Below are positions 18,576 to 26,692 of a DNA stretch of 64,000 nt, piece after piece; within the stretch, counting starts at the first letter, position 1; every line of letters begins with the position of its first letter. The notes beneath the pieces were generated by a model. That model was not told where the DNA came from and made no database searches. It saw only the letters and a list, made by a program, of their open reading frames with translations. Origin of the DNA: Rhodococcus sp. HM1 (GTDB taxonomy: Bacteria > Actinomycetota > Actinomycetes > Mycobacteriales > Mycobacteriaceae). Position numbers and translations under genes: made by a program. The stretch is taken from NCBI RefSeq assembly GCF_023218075.1, contig NZ_JALPTB010000007.1, positions 62,001-126,000 on the forward strand. Reading direction: 5' to 3'.

Positions 18576-18926
18576 TCAGTGACCGGAGGCGACGCAGAAG
18601 TGGTTGCCGTCCGGGTCGGTCAGCGTCACCCAGCGGAACGCGCCCATGTCCTCGCGGTGCACCTCGGTCGCACCGGCGGCCACGAGCCGCGCGACCTCGT
18701 CGTCGAGGTTCTCGGTGCCGAGGTCGAGGTGGACGCGGTTCTTGCCCGGCGTGGGGTCGGCGACCTTCTGGAAGCCGAGCCGCTGCGGCGAGTCCGGCAG
18801 GGCGACGATGTAGAAGAATCCACCGTTGTCCTGGTCGATGCGCCCGCCCGTCTGCTCGGCCCACCAGGTGGCGAGCGGTCCGGGATCGGTGCTGTCGAAT
18901 GTGATCATGCCGATGCTGAGTGCCAT
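18576..18926 (-). CDS. VOC (glyoxalase-like) family protein
   Basis: The 116-residue single-module protein has one pair of beta-alpha-beta repeats. It begins [15 protein letters not shown], has [20 protein letters not shown] in the middle and ends [18 protein letters not shown], typical of the glyoxalase/bleomycin-resistance/dioxygenase superfamily. The metal-ligand pattern is incomplete, so the activity cannot be assigned. Copies of the 59-bp repeat flank it on both sides. The ATG is only three bases from copy 2. A TAGCTT -10-like hexamer there suggests a leaderless message. Confidence 0.8.
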   Translation of the reverse strand: MALSIGMITFDSTDPGPLATWWAEQTGGRIDQDNGGFFYIVALPDSPQRLGFQKVADPTPGKNRVHLDLGTENLDDEVARLVAAGATEVHREDMGAFRWVTLTDPDGNHFCVASGH

Positions 18927-18929
18927 GCA

Positions 18930-18988
18930 GTGAAGCTAACGCTTCCCGTGTGCCTTTGTGGCGCCTGGGACCGCCACAAGGAAACACC
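18930..18988 (-). repeat. 59-bp structured repeat, copy 2
   Basis: This is a direct copy of the element at 18508-18566, with the same GAAGC/GCTTC dyad, the same CCTGGGAC loop and the TTGTGGCG/CGCCACAA stem core. Substitutions in the outer arms shorten the hairpin to about 10 bp. It sits immediately upstream of the VOC start, so it may supply promoter or operator sequence. Confidence 0.75.
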
Positions 18989-19043
18989 ACAAAGATGCGT
19001 ATTCCTACTCAGGAAACTGGTGGGTGAAGCGGGCAGAATGATC

Positions 19044-19081
19044 ATCGATACCGCGCCTTGGGGGAGGATTCCGGTATCGAT
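19044..19081. repeat. Inverted repeat in the 255-base gap upstream of the VOC gene
   Basis: ATCGATACCG (19044-19053) and CGGTATCGAT (19072-19081) form a perfect 10-bp dyad with an 18-base spacer. It could be an operator or a structural hairpin. No gene was found in 18989-19120. Confidence 0.4.
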
Positions 19082-19120
19082 CCGGGACCCGATCGGGGGG
19101 TCGGCTCCCGGACACTCGGG

Positions 19121-19165
19121 ACGAGGGGCTTTGCCGCTGATCGGGACAGCGACGGAGCCCCTCGT
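19121..19165 (-). terminator. Terminator downstream of the SnoaL-like gene
   Basis: ACGAGGGGCT (19121-19130) pairs with AGCCCCTCGT (19156-19165) around a 25-base loop. It starts 16 bases after the SnoaL-like stop on the minus strand. Confidence 0.6.
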
Positions 19166-19181
19166 CCTTGTCTCGGGATCT

Positions 19182-19628
19182 CTAGTTCTGCCGAGCCGGC
19201 GGGTTGACGAACCAGAGGTTCTCCTCGACCAGGTGCTCGCTCTTCCAGCCGTCGGCGGTGCGTACGACGCGATGGTGGTAGTTGCCGCCGCAGAACGACA
19301 GCGCGTCCATTCCGGGCAGTTGCATGGGGTTGTAGAACATCGCGGTCACGTCGGCGCGGTCGCCGTCGAGGCTGATCTGGATGTTGCTGATGAAGTGCTG
19401 CGTCATGGGCACCGCGTCGAGCGCGCGGGACAGGATCGCGACGACCTCGTCACGTGAGCCCGGCGGATATCCGACGGAGCTGTAGTCGAGGTGCGCGTCG
19501 TCGGTGAAGACCGAGGCGAGCGCCTTCCAGTCCTTGGTGTCGACGGACCGCGCGTAGCGGTAGAGAAGCTCCTTGATTTCGAGCTTGTCGTGAACGGCCT
19601 GAACATCCATCACGCGAGAATAAGACAT
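19182..19628 (-). CDS. SnoaL/NTF2-like fold protein
   Basis: The 148-residue protein begins a SnoaL_4-type domain with VHDKLEIKELLYRYARSVDTKDWKALASVFTDDAHLDY. It continues through ISNIQISLDGDRADVTAMFYNP to HHRVVRTADGWKSEHLVEENLWF. Members act as small hydratases, isomerases or dehydratases, or bind ligands in a cone-shaped cavity; no substrate can be read here. The ATG at 19628 (MSYSRV) is chosen; ATG at 19610 (MDVQAV) is nearly as good. It is flanked by terminators, so it is monocistronic. Confidence 0.8.
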   Translation of the reverse strand: MSYSRVMDVQAVHDKLEIKELLYRYARSVDTKDWKALASVFTDDAHLDYSSVGYPPGSRDEVVAILSRALDAVPMTQHFISNIQISLDGDRADVTAMFYNPMQLPGMDALSFCGGNYHHRVVRTADGWKSEHLVEENLWFVNPPARQN

Positions 19629-19679
19629 CCACTTCAGGAGAGGAACATTTCCACCGGCGTTCACCGCCGCCGAAACGAG

Positions 19680-19724
19680 CGATGGGTGCCTCCCCGTCGT
19701 CGAACGACGGAGAGGCACCCATCG
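19680..19724 (-). terminator. Terminator downstream of purQ
   Basis: CGATGGGTGCCTC (19680-19692) pairs perfectly with GAGGCACCCATCG (19712-19724). An inner CCGTCGT/ACGACGG stem makes a long near-continuous hairpin. It lies 19 bases past the purQ stop and may also act against readthrough from the opposite side. Confidence 0.85.
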
Positions 19725-19742
19725 CCGGGGTACCGGATTCGG

Positions 19743-20417
19743 TCAGGCGGAGACGACCGCGTCCAGAACGCTGTAGAACATGCCGAGACCGTCGTCGCTG
19801 GGGCCGGTGAGCGGCTCGGTCGCGTGCTCGGGGTGCGGCATCAGGCCGACGACGCGACCGTTCGCCGACGCGATGCCGGCGATTCCGCGCTGCGAGCCGT
19901 TCGGGTTGTCGCCGGCGTACCGGAACACGACGCGACCCTCGCCCTCGAGTTCGTCGAGCACTTCCTGCGACGCCTGGTAGCGGCCTTCCCCGGACTTGAG
20001 GGGAACGAGGATCTCGGCCCCGGCCTCGTAGCGGGAGGTCCATGCGGTCGAGTTCGACTCGACCTTGAGCCACTGGTCGCGGCAGATGAAGTGCAGGCCC
20101 TCGTTGCGGGTGAGCGCGCCGGGCAGCAGGCCCGCCTCGCACAGCACCTGGAAGCCGTTGCAGATACCCAGCACCGGCATGCCGCCCTTGGCCGCCTCGA
20201 CGACCTTGCCCATCACGGGCGCGAAGCGCGCGATCGCGCCGCAACGCAGGTAGTCGCCGTAGGAGAAGCCGCCGGGCACGATGACCGCGTCGACACCCTT
20301 GAGGTCGGCGTCGCCGTGCCACAGGCTCACGGCCTCACCGCCGGCGAGCTTGACCGCGCGGGCCGCGTCGACGTCGTCGAGCGTGCCCGGGAAGGTGATG
20401 ACTCCGATGCGGCTCAT
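19743..20417 (-). CDS. purQ: Phosphoribosylformylglycinamidine synthase, glutaminase subunit
   Basis: The 224-residue class I glutamine amidotransferase supplies ammonia to PurL. It shows [19 protein letters not shown], the nucleophile elbow LGICNGFQ (Cys near residue 86), and the His/Glu dyad in [10 protein letters not shown] close to the C-terminus. The ATG start overlaps the purS stop (ATGA), so the pair is translationally coupled. A strong hairpin ends the operon just after the stop. Confidence 0.97.
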   Translation of the reverse strand: MSRIGVITFPGTLDDVDAARAVKLAGGEAVSLWHGDADLKGVDAVIVPGGFSYGDYLRCGAIARFAPVMGKVVEAAKGGMPVLGICNGFQVLCEAGLLPGALTRNEGLHFICRDQWLKVESNSTAWTSRYEAGAEILVPLKSGEGRYQASQEVLDELEGEGRVVFRYAGDNPNGSQRGIAGIASANGRVVGLMPHPEHATEPLTGPSDDGLGMFYSVLDAVVSA

Positions 20418-20659
20418 GCTTCACCGTCGATCCGGCGCACCGTCCAGTCCTCGATCACGGTGTTGGCGAGCAGACCCTCCGCGATCTTCTCGAGCTCGGC
20501 GTCGTCGACGCTGCCGTCGATCTCGAGCTCGAAGCGCTTCCCCTGGCGGACATCGGATACGCCCGGGAAGCCCAGCCGCGACAGCGCCCCGACAATGGCC
20601 TGGCCCTGGGGGTCGAGAATCTCGGCCTTGGGCATGACTTCGACGACGACACGAGCCAC
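20414..20659 (-). CDS. purS: Phosphoribosylformylglycinamidine synthase subunit PurS
   Basis: The 81-residue bridging subunit of the PurSQL complex has the typical [19 protein letters not shown] start, [15 protein letters not shown], and a helix ending with [10 protein letters not shown]. The GTG at 20659 is supported by GAGGAG six bases upstream. Its stop overlaps purQ. The gene is divergent from the copper ATPase gene with a 158-base gap that holds the CsoR-like operator on the ATPase side. Confidence 0.96.
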   Translation of the reverse strand: MARVVVEVMPKAEILDPQGQAIVGALSRLGFPGVSDVRQGKRFELEIDGSVDDAELEKIAEGLLANTVIEDWTVRRIDGEA

Positions 20660-20766
20660 GTGCTGCTCCTCGGTAGTAGTGCTGGCGCCCGGGGACGGAC
20701 ACCGGACGAACAGCAGTTTACCGGGAGGGCCTCGAACACCGGGCACCGGTCGACGCACTTCACAGA

Positions 20767-20785
20767 TATACCCCCAGGGGGTATA
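20767..20785. promoter_or_regulatory. CsoR-type copper operator upstream of the P1B-ATPase gene
   Basis: TATACCCCC-A-GGGGGTATA is a perfect 19-base palindrome 33 bases upstream of the ATPase ATG. It fits the pseudo-palindromic TACCCC/GGGGTA pattern of Cu(I)-responsive CsoR repressors. Copper would release CsoR and induce the pump. No csoR gene is next to it, so the repressor must be encoded elsewhere. Confidence 0.8.
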
Positions 20786-20817
20786 AAGGAGGAGTGTCCA
20801 CACAAAAGGAGGAGCCG

Positions 20818-23055
20818 ATGACCACCGGCGACACCCTGCACGAGGTCGAGCTTTCGATCGGCGGCATGACGTGCGCCTCGTGCGCCGCCCGCATCGAGAA
20901 GAAGCTCAACCGGATGGACGGCGTCACCGCGACCGTCAACTACGCGACCGAAACCGCGAAGGTCAGCTACACCGGAGAGGTCGCCCCGGAGGACCTCGTC
21001 GCGACCGTCGAAGCCACCGGTTACAGCGCGACGTTGTCCCCTCCCCCGACGCCTGCCGGGACCGAGCCGGCCCCGGAAACCGCCGAGCCCGACGAGGCGG
21101 CGGCATGGCGGCAGCGGCTGATCGTGTCCGCGACCCTCACCGTCCCGGTCGTGCTGCTGTCGATGATTCCGGCGCTGCAGTTCGACAACTGGCAGTGGAT
21201 CGCCCTGACGCTCGCCTCCCCGGTCGTGGTGTGGGGTGCGCTGCCGTTCCATCGCGCCGCATGGACCAACCTTCGTCACGGCGCGGCCACGATGGACACC
21301 CTCATCTCGGTCGGTGTGATCGCCGCATACCTGTGGTCGCTGTGGGCCCTGCTGTTCACCCACGCCGGCATGCCCGGCATGCGGATGGCGTTCGATCTGT
21401 TCCCCTCCGGCGACGGCGACACGCACATCTATCTGGAGGTCGCGGCGGCGGTCACGACGTTCATCCTCGCCGGCCGGTACTTCGAGGCCCGCGCCAAGCG
21501 GCAGTCCGGCGCGGCGCTGCGGGCCCTGCTGGACATGGGCGCCAAGGACGTCGCCGTGCTGCGGAACGGCACCGAGACACGCATCCCGATCGGGCAGCTC
21601 GCAGTCGGCGACGTGTTCGTGGTGCGGCCCGGCGAAAAGGTCGCGACCGACGGTGTCGTCACCTCCGGCACCTCGGCGGTCGACGCCTCGATGCTCACGG
21701 GTGAATCCGTCCCGGTGGAGGTCGGTCCCGGCGACAGCGTCGTCGGCGCGACCGTCAACGCCGGTGGACGGCTCGAGGTCCGCGCGACCCGGGTCGGCGC
21801 GGACACCCAGCTCGCGCAGATGGCGCGGCTGGTCACCGAGGCACAGAACGGCAAGGCCGAGGTGCAGCGTCTCGCCGACCGGGTGTCGGCGGTGTTCGTC
21901 CCGATCGTGATCGGACTGTCCCTGCTCACCCTCGTCGGCTGGCTCCTGTTCACCGACGATCCCGTCTCCTCGGCCTTCACCGCAGCCGTCGCCGTGCTGA
22001 TCATCGCGTGCCCGTGCGCGCTCGGCCTGGCCACGCCCACCGCGCTGCTCGTCGGCACCGGACGCGGCGCCCAGCTCGGCATCCTCATCAAGGGACCGCA
22101 GATCCTCGAATCGACGCGCCGCGTCGACACGGTCGTGCTCGACAAGACCGGGACCGTGACGAGCGGTCGCATGAGCGTCGACTCGGTGCACGTGGCCGAC
22201 GGCGAATCCGAAACGGAGACACTGCATCTCGCCGGATCGCTCGAGCACGCGTCGGAGCACCCGATCGCGCGGGCCGTCGCGGAACGCGCCGGGACCCTCT
22301 CCGACGTCGAGAGCTTCGAGAACCACGGGGGCCGAGGCGTTTCCGGGGTCGTCGACGGCCACGCGGTGCTGGCCGGGCGGCTGTCCTGGCTGCGCGACGA
22401 ATGGTCGCTGACGGCACCGGAGTCGCTGCGCCTGGCCGCCGACGAGGCCGAGACCGCGGGACGCACCCCGGTGTGGGTCGCGTGGGACGGGACGATCCGT
22501 GCCGTGGTGGTCGTCTCCGACACGATCAAGGAGACCTCGGCGGACGCGATCGCCGAACTGCGGGCGCTGGGTCTGCATCCGGTGCTGCTCACCGGCGACA
22601 ACCATCGCGCCGCCGAGTCGGTCGCCGCGCAGGTCGGCATCGACGACGTGATCGCGGAGGTTCTGCCGGGCGACAAGGTCGCCGTCGTCGAGCGGCTGCA
22701 GCGGGAGGGCCGGGTCGTCGCGATGGTCGGCGACGGCGTCAACGACGCGGCGGCGCTCGCGCAGGCGGACCTGGGCCTGGCCATGGGTACCGGTACCGAC
22801 GTCGCGATCGAGGCATCCGATCTGACGCTGGTGCGCGGCGACCTCACGTCGGCGCCCGACGCGATCCGGCTCGCCCGCGCCACCCTGGGCACCATCAAGG
22901 GAAATCTGTTCTGGGCGTTCGCCTACAACGTGGCGGCGTTGCCGCTGGCCGCGCTCGGGCTGCTGAATCCGCTGATCGCGGGAGCGGCGATGGCGTTCAG
23001 CTCGGTGTTCGTGGTGAGCAACAGCCTGCGGTTGCGCCGCTTCTCACCACGCTAG
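20818..23055 (+). CDS. copA: Copper-translocating P1B-type ATPase
   Basis: The 745-residue pump exports Cu(I) across the membrane. One N-terminal heavy-metal domain carries GMTCASC (Cys19 and Cys22). Eight membrane helices are expected. The TGES actuator loop, the CPC ion site (ACPCALG, about residue 398), the phosphorylation motif DKTGT (Asp about residue 442), SEHP in the nucleotide domain and GDGVNDA (about residue 638) are all present. ATG 20818 is chosen because AAAGGAGG lies seven bases upstream; a GTG at 20794 is too close to its own GGAGGA. The CsoR-like palindrome just upstream supports copper rather than silver or zinc. Confidence 0.95.
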   Translation: MTTGDTLHEVELSIGGMTCASCAARIEKKLNRMDGVTATVNYATETAKVSYTGEVAPEDLVATVEATGYSATLSPPPTPAGTEPAPETAEPDEAAAWRQRLIVSATLTVPVVLLSMIPALQFDNWQWIALTLASPVVVWGALPFHRAAWTNLRHGAATMDTLISVGVIAAYLWSLWALLFTHAGMPGMRMAFDLFPSGDGDTHIYLEVAAAVTTFILAGRYFEARAKRQSGAALRALLDMGAKDVAVLRNGTETRIPIGQLAVGDVFVVRPGEKVATDGVVTSGTSAVDASMLTGESVPVEVGPGDSVVGATVNAGGRLEVRATRVGADTQLAQMARLVTEAQNGKAEVQRLADRVSAVFVPIVIGLSLLTLVGWLLFTDDPVSSAFTAAVAVLIIACPCALGLATPTALLVGTGRGAQLGILIKGPQILESTRRVDTVVLDKTGTVTSGRMSVDSVHVADGESETETLHLAGSLEHASEHPIARAVAERAGTLSDVESFENHGGRGVSGVVDGHAVLAGRLSWLRDEWSLTAPESLRLAADEAETAGRTPVWVAWDGTIRAVVVVSDTIKETSADAIAELRALGLHPVLLTGDNHRAAESVAAQVGIDDVIAEVLPGDKVAVVERLQREGRVVAMVGDGVNDAAALAQADLGLAMGTGTDVAIEASDLTLVRGDLTSAPDAIRLARATLGTIKGNLFWAFAYNVAALPLAALGLLNPLIAGAAMAFSSVFVVSNSLRLRRFSPR

Positions 23056-23129
23056 GCAGCGTTCGAAGGTTCGATCGCTGACGAGGCGGCAGAAGTAAGA
23101 CACGTGATAATATTTTCTGATCGTTTCGG

Positions 23130-23135
23130 TATATT
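23130..23135 (+). promoter_or_regulatory. -10 element of the GntR gene promoter
   Basis: TATATT sits seven bases before the ATG at 23142 in a markedly AT-rich stretch (23105-23140). The transcript is probably leaderless or nearly so. No good -35 or Shine-Dalgarno is seen. Confidence 0.45.
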
Positions 23136-23141
23136 GTTCTC

Positions 23142-23813
23142 ATGGCGCGTACAGACAAATGGGCTTCTCTCAGCACGCAAACACGGGAGGCTCTGCGCTC
23201 GGACCTCCTGAGCGGGAGGTGGGAACCCGGAAAGAGGCTGCAGGTCGGCGAGCTCTCCAAACTGTACGGCGCCAGTACTACCGTCATGCGCGAGGCTCTG
23301 ACCAGGCTCGCCGGCGAGCAGCTCGTCTCCTTCGTTCCCAATCGCGGCTTCTTCGTCGCCCAGTTGACGCTGGACGAACTCCAGGATCTCACCGAACTGC
23401 GCTGCCGGATCGAGGGGTTCGGCGTCGCTCTCGCCATCGAGCGCGGGAGCCTGGCCTGGGAATCGGAGTTGATCGGCGCCCACCACAGGCTGGAGCGGAC
23501 ACCTCGCCGCAGGGCCGACGACCCTCACCACATCAGCCCCGAGTGGCTCGAAGCCCACCAGGACTTCCATGCAAAGATCTTGGAACCCTGCCGTATCTCG
23601 GCACTCATCGACCTTGCGGCAACCCTCGCCGACGCCACCGTTCTCTACCGCCAGTGGACGGCACCCTCACAGGCTGCAGAATCACGCGATATCGAAGCAG
23701 AGCACCGGGAGATCCTCGAGTCCGTACTTGCTCGGGACGCAGTAACCGCCGAGAAGCTGCTGCGCGAGCACTACGAGCTCACCACGAGGATCATCACGCA
23801 GTCGCTCGGCTGA
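23142..23813 (+). CDS. GntR-family (FadR/FCD type) transcriptional regulator
   Basis: The 223-residue protein has an N-terminal winged helix (about residues 8-72, with RLQVGELSKLYGASTTVMREALTRLAGEQL) and an FCD ligand domain. Metal-binding histidines of FCD domains may correspond to HQDFHAKIL (about residue 140) and the C-terminal EHREILESV. Such regulators typically bind carboxylate catabolites. It lies at the downstream end of the aromatic catabolic island, convergent with the SDR gene, and is a candidate regulator of one of the island promoters. Confidence 0.9.
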   Translation: MARTDKWASLSTQTREALRSDLLSGRWEPGKRLQVGELSKLYGASTTVMREALTRLAGEQLVSFVPNRGFFVAQLTLDELQDLTELRCRIEGFGVALAIERGSLAWESELIGAHHRLERTPRRRADDPHHISPEWLEAHQDFHAKILEPCRISALIDLAATLADATVLYRQWTAPSQAAESRDIEAEHREILESVLARDAVTAEKLLREHYELTTRIITQSLG

Positions 23814-23855
23814 GCCCGCGAGAGCAGCCGCCGGACACAGCCGCCCGGACGGACC

Positions 23856-24563
23856 TCAGACGCTGCGGGTGACCCCGCCGTCGACGCGAATGTTCTGTCC
23901 GGTGATGTAGCTCGCTTCCTCGCCGGCAAGGAAGCGCACGGCACGAGCGATCTCCTGCGTGCTGGCGGCCCTGCGCAGCGGGATGCGCTGGGTCCACTCG
24001 GGGGCGACCGCGGAGGGGTCGGCGACGGTCCACCCCGGTAGGACGTTGTTCATGCGGATACCCGAGGGGCCGTACTCGTCGGAGTAGAGCTTGGTGAACG
24101 AAGCGAGCCCGGCCCGGAATGTCGCAGAAACCGGGTACCGAGGGTTCGGTTCGAACGGCGAACTGGTGGAGATGTTCACGATGCTGCCGCCCCCGGCCTC
24201 CAGGAAATGGGGGGTCACCACACGCGCCATCCGGACGACATTGAGCAGGTAGCCCTCCATACCGTCCTGCCAGTCGCTGTCCGTCAAATCGAGCACACCA
24301 CCGGTGGCACCGTGCCCGGAATTGTTGACCACCGTGTCGATCCGGCCGAACTCCGACAAGGCCAGGTCGACGACGGCCCGAAGATCTTCCTCGGAGCGGT
24401 TCGTCCCGTCCAGCCCCACACCGCCGAGTTCCTCGGCGAGTTTGCGCCCACGTCCGGACGGCGACAGGATCGCCACCCGATATCCGTGTTCGTGCAACTC
24501 CGTGGCGACGGCAGCACCGATGCCGGAACCACCTCCGACCACAACGGCTGTCTTCTGCGTCAT
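23856..24563 (-). CDS. Short-chain dehydrogenase/reductase lacking the active-site lysine
   Basis: The 235-residue SDR has a Rossmann cofactor loop (VVVGGGSGIGAAVA, residues 7-20), the NNSG strand motif and an active-site serine in VNISTSSPF. The usual YxxxK reads Y-P-V-S-A (RYPVSATFRAG), so the catalytic lysine is replaced by alanine. Similar YPVSA SDRs exist as a subfamily to my recollection, so this need not be a dead enzyme. ATG at 24563 overlaps the tetR stop as ATGA. It is the last gene of the transporter/monooxygenase transcript. Confidence 0.85.
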   Translation of the reverse strand: MTQKTAVVVGGGSGIGAAVATELHEHGYRVAILSPSGRGRKLAEELGGVGLDGTNRSEEDLRAVVDLALSEFGRIDTVVNNSGHGATGGVLDLTDSDWQDGMEGYLLNVVRMARVVTPHFLEAGGGSIVNISTSSPFEPNPRYPVSATFRAGLASFTKLYSDEYGPSGIRMNNVLPGWTVADPSAVAPEWTQRIPLRRAASTQEIARAVRFLAGEEASYITGQNIRVDGGVTRSV

Positions 24564-25198
24564 GAATTCCGTTCCTTGCTCAGTTGTTCGGCACGGCGCG
24601 CGATGAGCGCCTCGACTGCGGTTGCCGACAGGTCCGCGAATTCGGCGAAGTCGATGTCGTCTCCTGCGCACGCGGCGATATAGAAGCCGTCGGTCAGAGC
24701 ACGGCCGAGCACGACCATCTTTCGGCCGAACTCCGGATCCTCGGCAAGTACCTCCGCCGGGATCAGCGGTTCGACCCGCCGCACCATGTGCTCGAACATC
24801 TCCTTGCGGACTTCGAGGTACTTCTTGCGCGCCAGATTGTCCTCGAGGCGGCGATCCAGCGCGAACATCAGGGCGAGGATCCAGAAAGCCTCGGCCTTGT
24901 TCTCCGGATCCGCCGAACCACCCGCCGACCCGGCGATGCTACGGCGCAGCAGGTCCCGGTTCGTCGGACCTGTATGGTCCTTCTTCCAGATTTCGAAACA
25001 GAACTCGATGAGTTCCGCAAACAACTTCTCTTTGTTCTCGAAATGGTAGTAAATGGATCCGTTCGGCAGTCCGGAAAGCCTGGCCACCTCGGACATCGTG
25101 GTGCCCTCGTAGCCCGCCGTCACGGCCAGGGACAACGCCGCATCGAGGATCGCCCGCTCGTTTTCCGGGGTCGACTGATGAACTCGACGCCTCGCCAT
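24560..25198 (-). CDS. TetR-family transcriptional regulator
   Basis: The 212-residue regulator has an N-terminal helix-turn-helix (AILDAALSLAVTAGYEGTTMSEVARLSGLPNGSIYYHFENKEKLF, about residues 15-60). A helical ligand domain follows, resembling AcrR-type C-terminal domains. The ATG at 25198 is set by AAAGGAG five bases upstream. It lies 39 bases after the esterase stop and overlaps the SDR start by ATGA. It is thus co-transcribed with the genes it may control, a common autoregulatory layout. Confidence 0.92.
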   Translation of the reverse strand: MARRRVHQSTPENERAILDAALSLAVTAGYEGTTMSEVARLSGLPNGSIYYHFENKEKLFAELIEFCFEIWKKDHTGPTNRDLLRRSIAGSAGGSADPENKAEAFWILALMFALDRRLEDNLARKKYLEVRKEMFEHMVRRVEPLIPAEVLAEDPEFGRKMVVLGRALTDGFYIAACAGDDIDFAEFADLSATAVEALIARRAEQLSKERNS

Positions 25199-25237
25199 CT
25201 CAACTCCTTTCACCGCGACGCGACCACAAAGTGATCC

Positions 25238-26692
25238 CTATCGCTTTCTACCAGTGCGGCCGACCGAACCTTCGGTCACCGCTGTGACAGTGAGGTCGCC
25301 GGGAGCGACCACACGAGCACCGTCCCCCTCGACAGCGAGGAGTCGTGGGCTCTCCGGTCGCCACACCGGAGCAGTCCCGGAACCGTCACGCACGAACGGG
25401 ACGATCGCGTCCCGGAACGCCGCCCGCACACACTCGAACGTGTCCCGATCGACACCTTCCATCATCGGCGCACCGCGCCAAGCGTGGCGGTCGCCGAAGA
25501 CGAACGGGAGCGTGAAGCAGTGCGGCGACAACGCCCGTTCCAGGGAGCTGCGAACATCGAGGCGCATCAGTCTCGTTGGGACTGCGGCACTTCGGGCGAG
25601 GTCGTACGCCACCGATCGGAACTGCCACAGTGTCGTGGCGAGCACCATCTGCTCGTATCCCGACTCCCGCTCGGCCGTGTGGTCGAGCACCGCCTCCGGA
25701 GCGCTGAACGAGCGCGCCACGAAGTCCTCCAGCTTCTCTCGAGAGAAGGACTCGGCAGGTTGTGTTCTGAGGAAGGCCGCGGTCTCCTCGGCGGTGGTGA
25801 CCACCAGTAGCGCCGAGGTGTGCAGCCGAGCGGCACTCAGCTTCGGCTCCCCCAACCATCCGGGCATCCGCGGCCCGGCGGCCGGGGCGAAGGCGAATCC
25901 CGCACCGCGGTAGTTCAGCGCAGTGGTGCGCTGCGCGGCCAGGATCGACTCGACCGGAGCGGTGGCGAACCGTTCCGGTGCCAGTGCATCCTCGAATGCC
26001 GCGCGCCGCGCCTCGTGGTCGCACTCGGACAACGGGGCCAGGCGCGGCATGCTGAGTAACAGCGTGCGGGCGAACATTCCTCCGGTCTGCGGCAGGACAC
26101 TCAGCGCATGCGCGTACCACGCGCCGGCGGAGTCCCCGGCAATGGTGATGTTGGCCGGATCGCCGCCGAACGCGGCGATGTTGTCCCGTACCCAACGCGC
26201 TGCCACCTCGAGATCCCGTAGCGGCTGCGCCGAGGCATCGGCGTCGCCCGAGCCACCGAGGTGGCCGAGCGCGCCGATCCTGTAGCCGACCGTGACGAGC
26301 ACAATCCGTCCGCTGCGGACTAGGTCGTGCGCGTCGTACCAGCGCGACTCGCCGGAACCCGTTGTGAATCCACCACCGTGAACGAACAACAGCACCGGAA
26401 GCCCGGCCGAGTCGGCAGGTGCCTGGATCCTCAGAGAGAAGGAATCCTCGTGCTGGGGCAGTTCACCGAGTGCCTGCCCGAGGATCCCGTCGAGCATCCC
26501 GCCGATCTGGGGAAAGGCGGTAGGCGGCGACTGCGCGGTGGTCGGCGGTCCCAGCGCGGAACCACGGTCGGCTCGATCGAGCCGCGCGCCGTACCGCACA
26601 CCCCGGGCGTCGACGACCCCTTCGACGACTTCGGCACGGACGACACCGGTGTCGACCGCGAACTCTCCCGTATCCGCACTCACGGAGGTCAT
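25238..26692 (-). CDS. Carboxylesterase (type B family)
   Basis: The 484-residue alpha/beta-hydrolase has an oxyanion-hole HGGGF (VLLFVHGGGFTTGSG, about residue 100) and the nucleophile elbow GDSAGAW (ITIAGDSAGAWYAHAL, about residue 177). Carboxylesterase/lipase type B sequence follows. The ATG overlaps the stop of the Baeyer-Villiger monooxygenase (ATGA). The pairing suggests it hydrolyses the ester made by that monooxygenase, as in 4-hydroxyacetophenone-type pathways. This role is inferred from context, not from substrate-specific residues. Confidence 0.88.
   Translation of the reverse strand: MTSVSADTGEFAVDTGVVRAEVVEGVVDARGVRYGARLDRADRGSALGPPTTAQSPPTAFPQIGGMLDGILGQALGELPQHEDSFSLRIQAPADSAGLPVLLFVHGGGFTTGSGESRWYDAHDLVRSGRIVLVTVGYRIGALGHLGGSGDADASAQPLRDLEVAARWVRDNIAAFGGDPANITIAGDSAGAWYAHALSVLPQTGGMFARTLLLSMPRLAPLSECDHEARRAAFEDALAPERFATAPVESILAAQRTTALNYRGAGFAFAPAAGPRMPGWLGEPKLSAARLHTSALLVVTTAEETAAFLRTQPAESFSREKLEDFVARSFSAPEAVLDHTAERESGYEQMVLATTLWQFRSVAYDLARSAAVPTRLMRLDVRSSLERALSPHCFTLPFVFGDRHAWRGAPMMEGVDRDTFECVRAAFRDAIVPFVRDGSGTAPVWRPESPRLLAVEGDGARVVAPGDLTVTAVTEGSVGRTGRKR

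Noticed and set aside
18508-18988. The two 59-bp repeats as a CRISPR array or insertion-sequence ends
   Set aside because: There are only two copies 422 bases apart with a gene between, no regular spacers, no transposase and direct rather than inverted orientation.
20794-20817. GTG 20794 as start of the copper ATPase
   Set aside because: Its GGAGGA is only about two bases away, whereas ATG 20818 has an ideal AAAGGAGG spacing and a standard N-terminus.
23142-23813. GntR gene as clearly foreign DNA because of its AT-rich start
   Set aside because: Only the promoter is AT-rich; the coding sequence is similar in GC to its neighbours. Foreign origin cannot be claimed from this.
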